A DNA stretch of 64,000 bases from Apiotrichum sp. Y4204 (lineage: Eukaryota > Basidiomycota > Tremellomycetes > Trichosporonales > Trichosporonaceae), in assembly GCA_025531455.1 (NCBI GenBank), contig JAMYHL010000003.1:744001-808000 (forward strand). The letters are read 5' to 3'. Below the pieces are notes generated by a model. It saw only the letters and a program-made list of their open reading frames with translations, searched no databases and had not been told where the DNA came from. Of this stretch, positions 54,078 through 64,000 are shown one piece after another; within the stretch, counting starts at the first letter, position 1; each line of letters begins with the position of its first letter. Made by a program: the position numbers and the translations under genes.

Positions 54078-56090
54078 ATGACAAGCCCCAAGCCCCGCCT
54101 CTTCCTGCTTGACTATGGCGCGGGGAACGTGCGCTCCCTCGCCAACTCGATTGCGCGTCTCGGGTACGAGTTTGAGTGGATTCAGAGCGTCGAGGACTTT
54201 GACCGTGCCGACGTGAGTGATGAGAGGGAGCTGGTGAGGGATGGAGATGCGCGTGTTGAGGTGGATTCTTCACGATGGAGGCCGGGCTAGTCTGTCGTTC
54301 ATTCTTCCAGCTAGACCCAGCTCCGAGCTGGACGAGAGGAGTTCGACTATGATCAGGCTCTGCCATCCCCACTCGCAGTCTATTGACTCTCATCCTTCCT
54401 ATAATCTCTACCCACAGGCTCACCCCAGAAACTCGTCTTCCCCGGCGTCGGCTCGTTCGCGCAGGCGATCAACGGTCTGCGCGCCAAGGGTCTCTTTGAG
54501 CCGCTGCTGCGCTACATTCAGAGCGGCAAGCCGTACTTTGGCATCTGCATCGGCATGCAGGTGCTGTTCTCGTCGTCTTCCGAGGGACTGAACGACACGG
54601 GTCTGAACGTCATTTCGTACCCGATCAGCAAGTTTGACAGCAGCGACGCGACGTGCGAGGGCGGCAAGAAGTCGGTCCCCCACATGGGATGGAATGGCAC
54701 ATGGAAGGCGCACGCCGCGGCCGACCCGCAGCCGTTCGTCCTCGACAGCGAGGACTACTACTTTGTGCACTCGTACGCGGCGCTGCTCGGCAAGGGAACG
54801 GAGGAGCAGGAGGCGGAGCTCAAGGACTTTGCGTACACCCTCAGCAGGTACGGCGGCGAGACGTTCGTGTCGTCCGTGAGGCGTGGAAACGTGTTCGCGA
54901 CACAGTTCCACCCGGAAAAGTCGGGCCCCGCCGGCCTCGACTGCCTCCGTCGCTGGCTCGAGGCCCCGGTCGCGAGCGTCACTTGCCCGCCGTATCCCCT
55001 CGCTCCTGTCGCCTCGTCCGCATGGGTGGGCACCAACCCGAACACTGCTCGCGCAGCAAGCACCGGCCTTACCTCGCGTATCGTCGCGTGCCTCGACGTG
55101 CGGTCCAACGACCACGGCGACCTGGTCGTCACCAAGGGTGACCAGTACGATGTGCGGGAAAAGGAAGACGATGGCGCGTCGGGTAACGTGCGCAACCTCG
55201 GCAAGCCGGTGGACCTCTCGCGCCGGTACTACACGGAGGGCGCGGACGAGATCTGTTTCCTGAACATTACGTCGTTCCGCTCCTCGGCGCTGCAGGACCA
55301 GCCGATGCTCGATGTCGTCCGCGGCGCAGCTGAGACCATCTTTGTGCCTCTCACTGTTGGTGGCGGCATCAAGGACACGGTGGACCCGGACGGCACGCCG
55401 CGCCCCGCGCTCGAGGTCGCCGGCGCATACTTCCGCTCCGGCGCAGACAAGGTGTCTATCGGTTCCGACGCGGTGATCCACGTCGAGGAGATGATTGCGC
55501 GCGAGGCGGCGGGCGAGCCTGCCCTGACTGGCAAGACTGGCATTGAGACCATCTCGGCAGCATACGGCTCGCAGGCGGTCGTGGTCTCGATCGACCCGAA
55601 GCGCGTATACTACGACACGAGCAAGCCGAACTGGCTCGACGACGTCCCCGTCGTGCACCGCCCGTGCCTCGTCACCGGCGAGACCGCCACAACACGCACA
55701 AAGGCCGACGAAGCAGGCAAGGCGTGGTGGTACCAGTGCACGATTTCTGGCGGCCGCGCCGTCCGTGATCTGGACGTGATCCAGCTCGCGCGCGGCGTCG
55801 AGCGCCTCGGCGCGGGCGAAATCCTGCTCAACTCGGTCGACCGGGACGGGAGCGGCAAGGGCTTTGACCTGGACCTGATCCGCCTCGTGCGCTCGGCCGT
55901 GTCGATCCCCGTCGTGGCGAGTTCGGGAGCTGGCGCCGCGAGCGACTTTGAGGAGGTCTTTGCTGCCACTGGGTGTGAGGCCGCGCTCGCTGCCGGCATC
56001 TTCCACCGTAACGAGGTTGGCATTGATGAGGTCAAGGCCCAGCTGGAGAAGGACGGCATGCCGGTGCGCCGGACGGCGCTGGCCGTGTAG
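54078..56090 (+). CDS. HIS7: Imidazole glycerol phosphate synthase HisHF (histidine biosynthesis)
   Basis: Exons 54078-54212 and 54429-56090, with a 216-nt phase-0 intron; 598 aa (yeast His7 552). This bifunctional enzyme makes imidazole glycerol phosphate and AICAR from PRFAR and glutamine. The N-terminal glutaminase domain starts LFLLDYGAGNVRSLANSI, has the nucleophile in GICIGMQ (Cys near 84) and the His-Glu pair in FHPEKSG (near 206). The cyclase barrel begins RIVACLDVR (near 262), with VPLTVGGGIKD, DKVSIGSD and EILLNSVDRDGSGKGFD. The second exon must start at 54429, giving KLVFPGVGSF; the earlier acceptor at 54417 breaks the frame. Confidence 0.96.
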
Positions 56091-59000
56091 ATTTAGATGT
56101 AGAGCAGTGCACTTGGGAGTCGTGAGACATGGGGACGGACGGAACGGTGCAGGCCGGGGGAGAGTAGCAGGGAGCACCGGGTCTAGGACTGACGGACTGA
56201 CGGGCAGTGGGGCGGTTCTTAATATTGTGGTGACGAGGCATCATCCAGACAGTGAGCTAACGACCCGGCTTCCGGCCGCTCCTTGTCGTATGGCATGGGG
56301 CCGCTCCGACACGACGGGCAACCCATGTCGTGTTTCCACGCGTGCTTCATGGCTGACACGAGTCATCTCTGGAAATAGACATATTGTCGGGGGCCTCGCT
56401 CTATGTACCCATTCATCACGGTGGCATCGAAAACCATACCCGTCTGACGTTCTCAGCAAAAATGTCTTGGCCGTGTACTGTACTTCCGAAAGTCGCGATG
56501 GATACCACTAGTTAGAGTTGAATTTTGATTTTCCCATATTCTACTTCGCGTCTCATGTCAGAAACCAGACCAATGCAGACCCACAGTGACCAAACCCTGC
56601 GCGGGGAACACAGAAGAGATTGAACGGTGCGTGGTCAGACGCCTTATCTTTCCAACATCTTGTCTCGCTCCGACATGGCGCAACCAGAGAGGGCCTGGGC
56701 TGCGGGAAAGATGCTTTTGCAGTCACTGACGCTAACAAGCCTGTGTTCATGGTGTTACGCGGAGCGCTATGTCCAGCTAGGCCCTTACCAGGCTCGCTGT
56801 ACGAGGACAAATGTGACTGTGCCTCGGCCAACGTGACGAGTAACAGTGACAGTAACACACGGTGTACATACACGTCGTGTTGTACTGTACAGAATTTCTT
56901 GTCAACTCAATCTACGACTCGCTGTCTGACTTGCTCCCAACCCTCCAATCCATCAATGAGAACCCCATCTCCGTTCTATCATAACACTACCAGTCCCATA
57001 ATCCGACAGCCATGACTGTCCTCGGACTCTCGTCAATTCCTTATCTTATCTCCTTTGTGAATATATATTCTATTTTATTATTTTATTCATGTTTGATGTT
57101 TCCAACTCCAAGCAGTCTCGCCTTCTGTATTGCCTCGTAGTTATCAGATTACTCCACGCCCCGCATTGCCCCGCAATTCCACGGACCACATGAATACTGA
57201 ATCAACGACGGGCGTCTACCACCAGCCCCTCGTCGCGCTGGGCGGGTACATCCTGTCTCGGACGGACCTCGCCATTCACCGTTCACGAGGCAAGATTGCC
57301 CGTGCTGCCGCCACATCGGTGCCTCTCCGCCACACGCACACCGCTGAGCCCTGTGCGCTGGAGCTATCGCACGTGCGTGACGCGTGCCCACCTCAAGAGT
57401 GCAGCGCTGCATGCAGGGCGGCACCCACCGCCCAACTGCAGAACCGCGGATAAACACCCAGCCTCGTCCTTGGCAAGATCGGCCAAGTCTCTGGGCACGC
57501 AGGACGCTGGGGAACCGGGGAATGCGTCTTGGCCAGAAGCTGGGGCCAGAATCGGTAGATGCTTGCATGCACCCCCACAGTAACCCCACAGCTCACAGCG
57601 CGCACAGCGAGAAGGAGCCACCGCAGAAGCCGCACCACCACCATTGTCCTCGTCCGATCGCATGATCGCCTGGTTTGAAGACAGCGACGATCTCCGATCT
57701 CGGGACCAGTGGCGGTCCGTGCGCAGGGTGGGTGGGGATCGTGGATCGGCGGATCACCGATGTGGGGGGGTGTGGGGATCGGGGGGAGAAGTGACGTCAC
57801 TTGCGTTGGGGGTGAGGCTCGGGAAAGTGCGGGACGACTACACAGCGAGTGGTCAGCGATGGTCGTCCCATCGTGCATCGTATGTCGTATTTCGTATATC
57901 GTGTGCATCGTGGCCGGTGAGCACACGAGCACACGAATAGCCTGTATGCCCGATGCCCTTGCTCAATTGCATTGCACAATTGCTTCACGCTTCGACATTC
58001 TCGCTTCGGCTTCGCGGCGGGTTCGCGCATCGTGTGACCCTCCCCCTGGACCCATCCTAGCTCGGGGCTTGCAGTCTTGGCCCATCTCGCTACGCGCCAT
58101 TTCCCCTGCAAGCGTGCGTTTCGGGGCCTCTTACAGTAATTTACATAGCTACAGGACTGGGTACTGGGTCCACTCCGAGCCGCACTCGGTACCCGGTACA
58201 CGGACTCGGTATACTCGGGGAAGCATTGGCTCCCGCCTTCCGGCTGGCGAACCCAATCGCAGATCGCAGCGTTGATCGTACAACTGGTATACTGTGCGGT
58301 GTGTCTCACTATATCGGCTAGCCCGCTTCCAGCGCCAGCGCCAGCGCCAGGTGCGGCGATCATGACGTATTCCAGACAGCCAACCACAGCCGGACAAGTA
58401 TCAGCCCAAGCAGCTATACTGGATTCGGGCAGCTGGCAGTCGCACACCACCAGGAATAGTTAATAGGACCAGAACCCAGTCCGCATGCACGGCACAGCAC
58501 GGCTAGCACGGCTGCACGCGGCACCTCGGCCAGCTCGGCATTATGTGCTCGGCGGCCGCGTGCGCGGACTCGGCACCACCTGGGGTCGAATATAGAAGCA
58601 GGGCGGGGAAATCCCGAGTCGACGTAGGCTGCGAGGCGAGATGGAGTGGATTTGGATGCCGAATGGGAATGGATGCTGCGAAAAAAATCCAGAAAAAAAA
58701 AATCCACAAGGAAAATAATCCCAGAAAACGATATGAACCTTGGTTTCGAATTGGGTTGGATCACGTACCTGTTATACCTGGCCGAGATCGCCGCGACACA
58801 GCGAGCGCGGGGAGGCGCCGGAGGGCGCGAGCGGAGGGGGGAGTAGGGTCCAGGGTTGGATAGGATCCGGAAAGCGGAGAGGCAGATGCAGAGCATGCAG
58901 AGCAACGAGTTGTACGCAGCTGTACCGCTGTGCCATATAGCCCTACTCGGCGCCGAGGACTCCGGCGGACGACGATCACGGTGACATGCCAGTGGCCTGG

Positions 59001-61279
59001 AGTGACGTAGCGCCCTGGCGCCTGGGGCCGGGGTGCAGGATACCAGGATACCTCGTTCCCCAGTGTCCAGCGGCGGAGGCGCGAGGCAGGCGTCGGCGCA
59101 GCATGCAACGCAGGTACGCAAAGTGTGGCATGCAGCACGAAGCGTATGGTGCTAGTATGGGCTATGGATGCATGGTGCGCGATGGTGCTCTGGCGCTCTG
59201 GTCTTTGGTTCGGAACCACGACAATCCGCGCTGGGACGGGTAACGCGCCGCGCTGTTGCGTGCGTGCGTGTGCCGCGCCCACCATTGCCGATGTTATATT
59301 GTGGATGGTAGAGACCACCCGTTGTCAGCCGGTGTCGGGCATTGGTTCGAGGTTAGACTGTGGTACGTGGTACTGTGGTCAAGACGAACGCCAGCCTCCA
59401 GCCTATGTCCATGGCTGCCGGTTGTGCGGATATCGGATATCGGAGGAGGAACGGCCAAGACACCCACGCCTCGAAGCTGGACGACGGGACGATCATTTGG
59501 CTCGGCGGTTCAGCCCACTCACGGGCGCCGGCGGGAGTGGGGAAGTCTGGAGAAGTCTGGAGCATCGAACAGCAACCGTGGTGGAGCAGGGCCAGTGCCC
59601 CTAGGGACTGGATAAAGACAGCTAAAACACTGCACAATAGCCACTTTGCCACTTGGTGACTGATCACTTGAGGCGCTGATGCATCTGACGATCTACGGCC
59701 GCCACGGACAGCGGACACGCGTCCCATGTCCCCCGGTCGCCGAGGCGCGAGGACCGTGGGGCGTGAGTCACCGAGACCGGGCATTTCATTCCTCGTCGTG
59801 TAAGCTAGAGTTGTAGGAAGCCAGGAAGGCAGAAAGCCGTGCCACCGTCACGCATCGTACATTCCAGCAGATGGAGATAACCGTCAAAGTATCAGTGATC
59901 AGTGACCTGACAGCCGCATCGGGATTCTGGGTTTCGGCGTTGACTTTGTCTTTCTCGCCCCGGACAACAGCAGCAACTCCGTTTCCGCCGCCCCCGTCTC
60001 CGGCTCCGCCTCCGTCGCGCGTGCACAGAGTATCTCCGTCGCTCCGTCGCTGTGATGCGCCGTAGTGAGTTGCGAGTGATCTCCGCGGCGCTCCTGTCTT
60101 GATCGCTTGACTGATTCATATTTGATCTGAATTTCTGATTTGATTGATAACAGGCACGTCCCCCCTCTCCCTGTGCACCTCCAATCAAATAAGCAATACA
60201 ACATTGTATTACAACACCTTTTTTCCATCGATTTTTTATTCTCGTTCAATTTCTAATTGCACCGCAGTTTTCAATTTCCGCTTCTCCTACCTCGGCTTTT
60301 GTGCCGACTCGGGCTTTCCCCTCCTCCTCTCGATCCCCCTCGTTTTTTTCCGCTTGTGCGTAATCTTCCTCTGCTGCTCTGCCCTCTGCCGTGCCCCCTC
60401 CCCCCTCGGTCTCCGTCACCCCCACATCCCTGGAACAATCTACAGCTACTTACTGCTGTACAATCTCGGCCGCTGGTAGCTGGGCTGTGGCGCTGTGGGC
60501 AGGAAGGAAAAAGACTCTCGGGCTCCACCACCTGTGGCCTGTGGCTCTTGTGGCTCTGGTCCTGCGCCGTACGCCTCTGCGTCAGAGAAACTGGCCGCGA
60601 GCAGCCAAAGCCGTGTATCATCATCTCCATCTCCCCCAGCCGTCGTCGCTGGATCTCCTCCTCCCTTTGTACTGGTCCATCCAGCCCATCCACCCCGATC
60701 TCATCTCCATCCACTCGCTCCTCATCGACATCCCTCTCCACAAGCTCATCATCACCATATCTCCCCTCCTCATTCTCACCCTCCCCGCCACCACCCGGCA
60801 CTCGTTCCGCTCCCGTACTTTCTTGCATCTTACACATTGTGCATAGTCCCTTATCCCCCCTATCACCCATCTCCCCCCCCCATATCCCATATTACCAACC
60901 ACCCCCATACCCTCCCCCCCGGTTCCGGTCCCTCCCCCATTCTACAACCACACTCCCCCGCATATTCATCAATTCAGTTTGTGTGACTACCCCCCCACCC
61001 GACTCGCATCTGCGCACGTCCGATCTCGCCCTCGCTTCTTGTCGCAGTGCTCGCCCCCCTCGGATCTTATCGCTAGAAACCACACACACACACATCTCAT
61101 CTCCCCGGCATCACACCACCTACCTCGACCTGTAGCTGTATCTTTATCACCGCAGCAGCGCATACCATTTAGGACTTTGACCCAGATAGCCAAGCTCCAC
61201 TGCTCGGACAACAGAATCGACACCCAGCTGTCACCACTCCTCTTAATCACTCGCCTGCCACTCACCTTGCATCACCACC
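56091..61279. other. 5.2-kb intergenic region ending in a long C/T-rich leader
   Basis: No recognisable gene. Open frames of up to about 217 codons (57797-58450, minus) are of mixed composition and overlap others on both strands. Small repeats occur at 58333-58353 (gccagc units). From about 60240 to 61250 the plus strand is heavily pyrimidine-rich with few purines, probably promoter plus 5' leader of the kinase gene at 61280. Confidence 0.5.
58333..58353. repeat. 6-bp tandem repeat gccagc
   Basis: About three and a half copies of ccagcg/gccagc. A simple-sequence repeat. Confidence 0.75.
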
Positions 61280-64000
61280 ATGCTCTCTTCATCCCCAGCA
61301 ATCCGCCTGAGCAACATCGAGTTTGCGCCCGACGGTAACGGCCGGCGGCTGAGTCTGACAACGGCCCAAGGCCGCCAGCTCTTCACCCACCAGGACGGAC
61401 TCCCCTCCCCCGAGGTGCTAACGCCCATTGGCGGCACTCCGTCTGGCTCGGGCGCCGCTACGCCCATGGGCTCTAACTCCGAGTCGGACCCAAACAGCCG
61501 TCGTGGCAGCGACAAGGACCTCCGGCAGGAACACTACGAAGAGGGCGCTTCCCTCTTCAAGGCCAACTCGCGTGGTGGTCTCTGGCATGACACGGTAAGT
61601 AGCCGATACGAGCGTGTTGAATCGTGTGTTTGTGTAATTGTCCGTCTTCCGTCGTCGGTATCGGTTGTTGCGTGGCCTTTGTTGGTGGGATGTGTGGGGG
61701 TGGGGGAACCTATCTTGGGTCCGCGATGTCTTCTTATCCTTCTATCGCACATCACTCGAGTGCCCGTGCACAGCACGCAAAGCGGCAATTGACGGAGAGA
61801 AAAGAGAGACAGTGCAACACGATGAGATTATAGGATCTTGTCTCTGCTTGCCTCTTGCTCTTGCACTTGCGCTGGCGCCCGCCTGCTATGCCGTTGGGGA
61901 AATGACCCATACCAGGAGCCGCGACCGGCCGCGACCGGGCAGCCTCTGTAGCCACGGGCCGCCTCGCCTGCTCGCTACTCGTGTGCTCGTGTGCTCCTTG
62001 CTTCTTGCTGTTCTCTGTTGCTCCCCCACCCCATCCAAAAGGAAAGACATTTGAGGACCGTGCGCCGTTCACGCATCACACGGCTGTGTCGAGATGCTTG
62101 CCGAATAATAGACACCACACCGCGAGCAGGGAAGATCGGTGTCTCCCCGGCGGCCACCGAACCGACGCCGTCGTTATTGCAGTGCCGATGCGCTGTTGCC
62201 GAGCCGATGTGGTTTAGCCTCCTGCATTCCAGTGACCTTGCCAAGCTTTGTCGCTCAAGACTGCCAGGCTTGGCCTCACGCCATGCACTGCGCCTTCTTA
62301 AGCAAACGGAGCTCTGCACAAACAAGACGTGACCCCCCTTATTCACCCTCTCTCTCCACCAACACACACTCTCCACCTTTCACCGTTTCCACTCTCCCTG
62401 CCTGATCCGCACACCCCTTGCCACAGCGACTGAGCAACGGCGCGGCCGAGTGGAACTTGTGGTCGCCACAAGAGACGTTGTGTTGCCATAGTCTCCCTTC
62501 ATCGTCCCACATCTCGCCCGCCGGCTGGCCGTTGTCATCGTCGCTGCCGTGTAGCGGGCCTCCCCGCCCTGTACCGCCTGCCTGCTCCCGCCGCCTCATG
62601 TTCCCCTTCCCCCGGAGTTCCCGCCGCCGTCGCGCATCATCGCGCGCGGACCATTCCTACTCCCACTCCCACCACATGTTGCCTTGCGTCACCCCAACGC
62701 GACCGAGCGAGCTCGGAGCAACACCGCAGATAGGGATGAAGAAGCAGCAGCAACAGTCGTTGCCGGCATCGCCGCGTCCGTCTCGGACTTCTCCGCGGCT
62801 GGCACAGCCGTCAAATATCCACTCGGTGGGCATCGGGCCCTCGTGGTTCCCATGGCCCCAGAGTCTCCGGTCGCGCCGTCAGTCGACGTCGACAAAGACG
62901 TCAGATCCGCCAACATTGGCATCTCCCGCACCCCTATCTCCGCTTCCTTCTCCTGTGCCTTCAATTGTCGTCATCTCTCACCATCGCGATTCCGTCGACG
63001 CAAGGTCCGTCAAGACTGACACCGTGCAGGTCACCCCCAACGACAATGTCATCCATTCGCCAGGCTCCATGTCCCCAACTCAGGCCGAGAGCCCCAGGAC
63101 GTCCCGCCCGCCCTCGCGCCCAGCCTCGAGCCGGAACCTCAAGTCCAACCTTTCGTTTACAAATGTTGCAGAACCGGCTCCAATCGCCTCGCCAGACCGT
63201 GAAGAACACATCGTCCGCCCTCCCCGTCGCGCCTACACGACCGCCTCGACCTCGCCCAGCACCCGCTCATCAAAGCAACCTGGTGGTGCCCTGCACGATC
63301 TGCGTCGTTTCCTCAACCACCACATTGGCGGAAACGACAAGAAGGACAGCCACTCCCGGTCAGCTATCCGTGATCGGGACCAGTTTGCCGACTCGGCTGC
63401 TCCCTCGCCTGGTGGTGTCGCCACTCCGGGTTCTCAGCTTCGTGGATCTGGCTTCTTCCAGACCGGCGGCAGTGGCTCCGGCTCGGGATCGACCACCCCA
63501 GGAGGCCACACTGAGCGTGATGATAAGGACAGGGACCACGGTCACCACTCCTCGCACCTCGTGGGCTTCATGCGGCATCATCACCGCGACAAGGACGGCG
63601 AGAAGAGCCACTCCTCGCTCGCCAGCTTCTTTGGCCATCACTCGGACAAGAGGAAAGCAAAGCGTCGTGAGAGGTCCAGGAATAGGACAAAATCGAGGGA
63701 CACGCTCAACGACAATGTTTCCCACCCGTCCTCGAGGCCTTCATCCGCAGCCCCCTCGCGGACATCCTCGATGGTGATGGGTGGTGTGGTTCCCGACGAG
63801 CACACCGCCCCTCACCACCCGTCCCCTCTTGCCGTCGAATCGACTCACACTGCCGGCCTTCACAACTCTGGCCATGCGACACCAAAGAACCTCAATGACT
63901 ACCCCGGCGTTCCAGGCCCTGTGGTTGCCCTCACTCACCCCTCCACTGTGGAGGCGACGCACGCCGCCCTGGCGAAGAAGTATGGAAAGTGGGGTCGCGT
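61280..64000 (+). CDS. Npr1/Hrk1/Hal4-type serine/threonine kinase, 5' part (runs off the window)
   Basis: Exon 61280-61594 (105 codons, ending GGLWHDT, phase 0) is joined to an open frame from 62427 to the window end (phase 0), giving about 630 residues so far. The intron would be 832 nt (gtaagt...ttgccacag), long for this genome, so additional small exons or a different acceptor are possible. The weakly protein-like stretch at 62480-62640 may hide another intron. The N-terminus is Ser/Pro/His-rich. DLRRFLNHHI near 63300 is the short conserved element preceding the kinase domain in basidiomycete Hrk1-type kinases, and LAKKYGKWGRV at the very end starts the kinase domain (glycine loop outside). 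Relatives regulate plasma-membrane transporters and stress responses. No catalytic motif is visible, so family assignment is likely but not certain. Confidence 0.7.

Noticed and set aside
54420..56177. 585-codon open frame on the minus strand opposite HIS7
   Set aside because: It is the antisense shadow of a conserved HIS7 exon, Arg/Ala/Val-rich from codon bias, with no domain of its own.
57797..58450. 217-codon minus-strand open frame in the 5.2-kb gap
   Set aside because: No conserved motif and competing open frames on the other strand.
1..64000. CRISPR arrays, prophage, rRNA operons or intact transposons
   Set aside because: No regularly spaced repeats, no integrase/transposase/reverse-transcriptase motifs and no rRNA-like sequence were noticed; the window is spliced fungal DNA.

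Overview
This is a GC-rich fungal nuclear window, most likely from a basidiomycetous yeast of the Tremellomycetes, with Trichosporonales as the best guess. The evidence is protein-coding genes broken by many very short GT-AG introns (33-50 nt, GTGAGT-like donors, CTGAC/CTAAC-like branch sites), fungal-type proteins (bifunctional HIS7, Dsc/Tul1 ligase, ZRG17, NDR kinase) and long pyrimidine-rich leaders. The placement is inferred from gene style and was not tested by search. Exon models were built by hand from splice signals and protein-family continuity. All multi-exon models except SCC3 close in frame.

Layout. 1-360: 3' end of a TauD-type dioxygenase, then 3.5 kb with no recognisable gene. 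3934-6623: a mucin-like Pro/Asn-rich single-pass membrane protein. 7207-8643: a D-amino-acid oxidase with a peroxisomal tail. 9325-12114: an unrecognised RS/coiled-coil/Gln-rich protein. 13936-15669: a bHLH transcription factor with an abutting upstream ORF. 18634-21733: an NDR-family AGC kinase. 22288-23208 (-) and 23798-24919 (+): ribosomal protein eS30 and prephenate dehydratase, divergent around a Gcn4-type site. 25327-27853 (-): an HSF-domain factor with a micro-exon and an RG tail. 30408-30918 (-): ribosomal protein eL34. 32699-37078 (-): cohesin subunit SCC3, carrying one in-frame TAA. 37663-40270 (+): an unrecognised 855-aa protein.

41314-52111 holds four minus-strand genes in a row: RAD6 ubiquitin-conjugating enzyme, ZRG17-like zinc transporter, Tul1/Dsc1 RING ligase and DGK1-like CTP-dependent diacylglycerol kinase. 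54078-56090 (+) is HIS7. A 5.2-kb gap follows, ending in a long C/T-rich leader. From 61280 to the window edge lies the 5' part of an Npr1/Hrk1-type kinase.

Most genes are housekeeping: amino-acid metabolism (HIS7, PHA2, DAO), translation (eS30, eL34), chromatin and DNA repair (SCC3, RAD6), secretory-pathway zinc, ubiquitin and lipid functions (ZRG17, TUL1, DGK1) and signalling or transcription (NDR kinase, Hrk1-type kinase, bHLH, HSF). No CRISPR array, intact transposon, rRNA or convincing tRNA was seen. The oddest point is the SCC3 stop codon. The genes with no known family are at 9325-12114 and 37663-40270.
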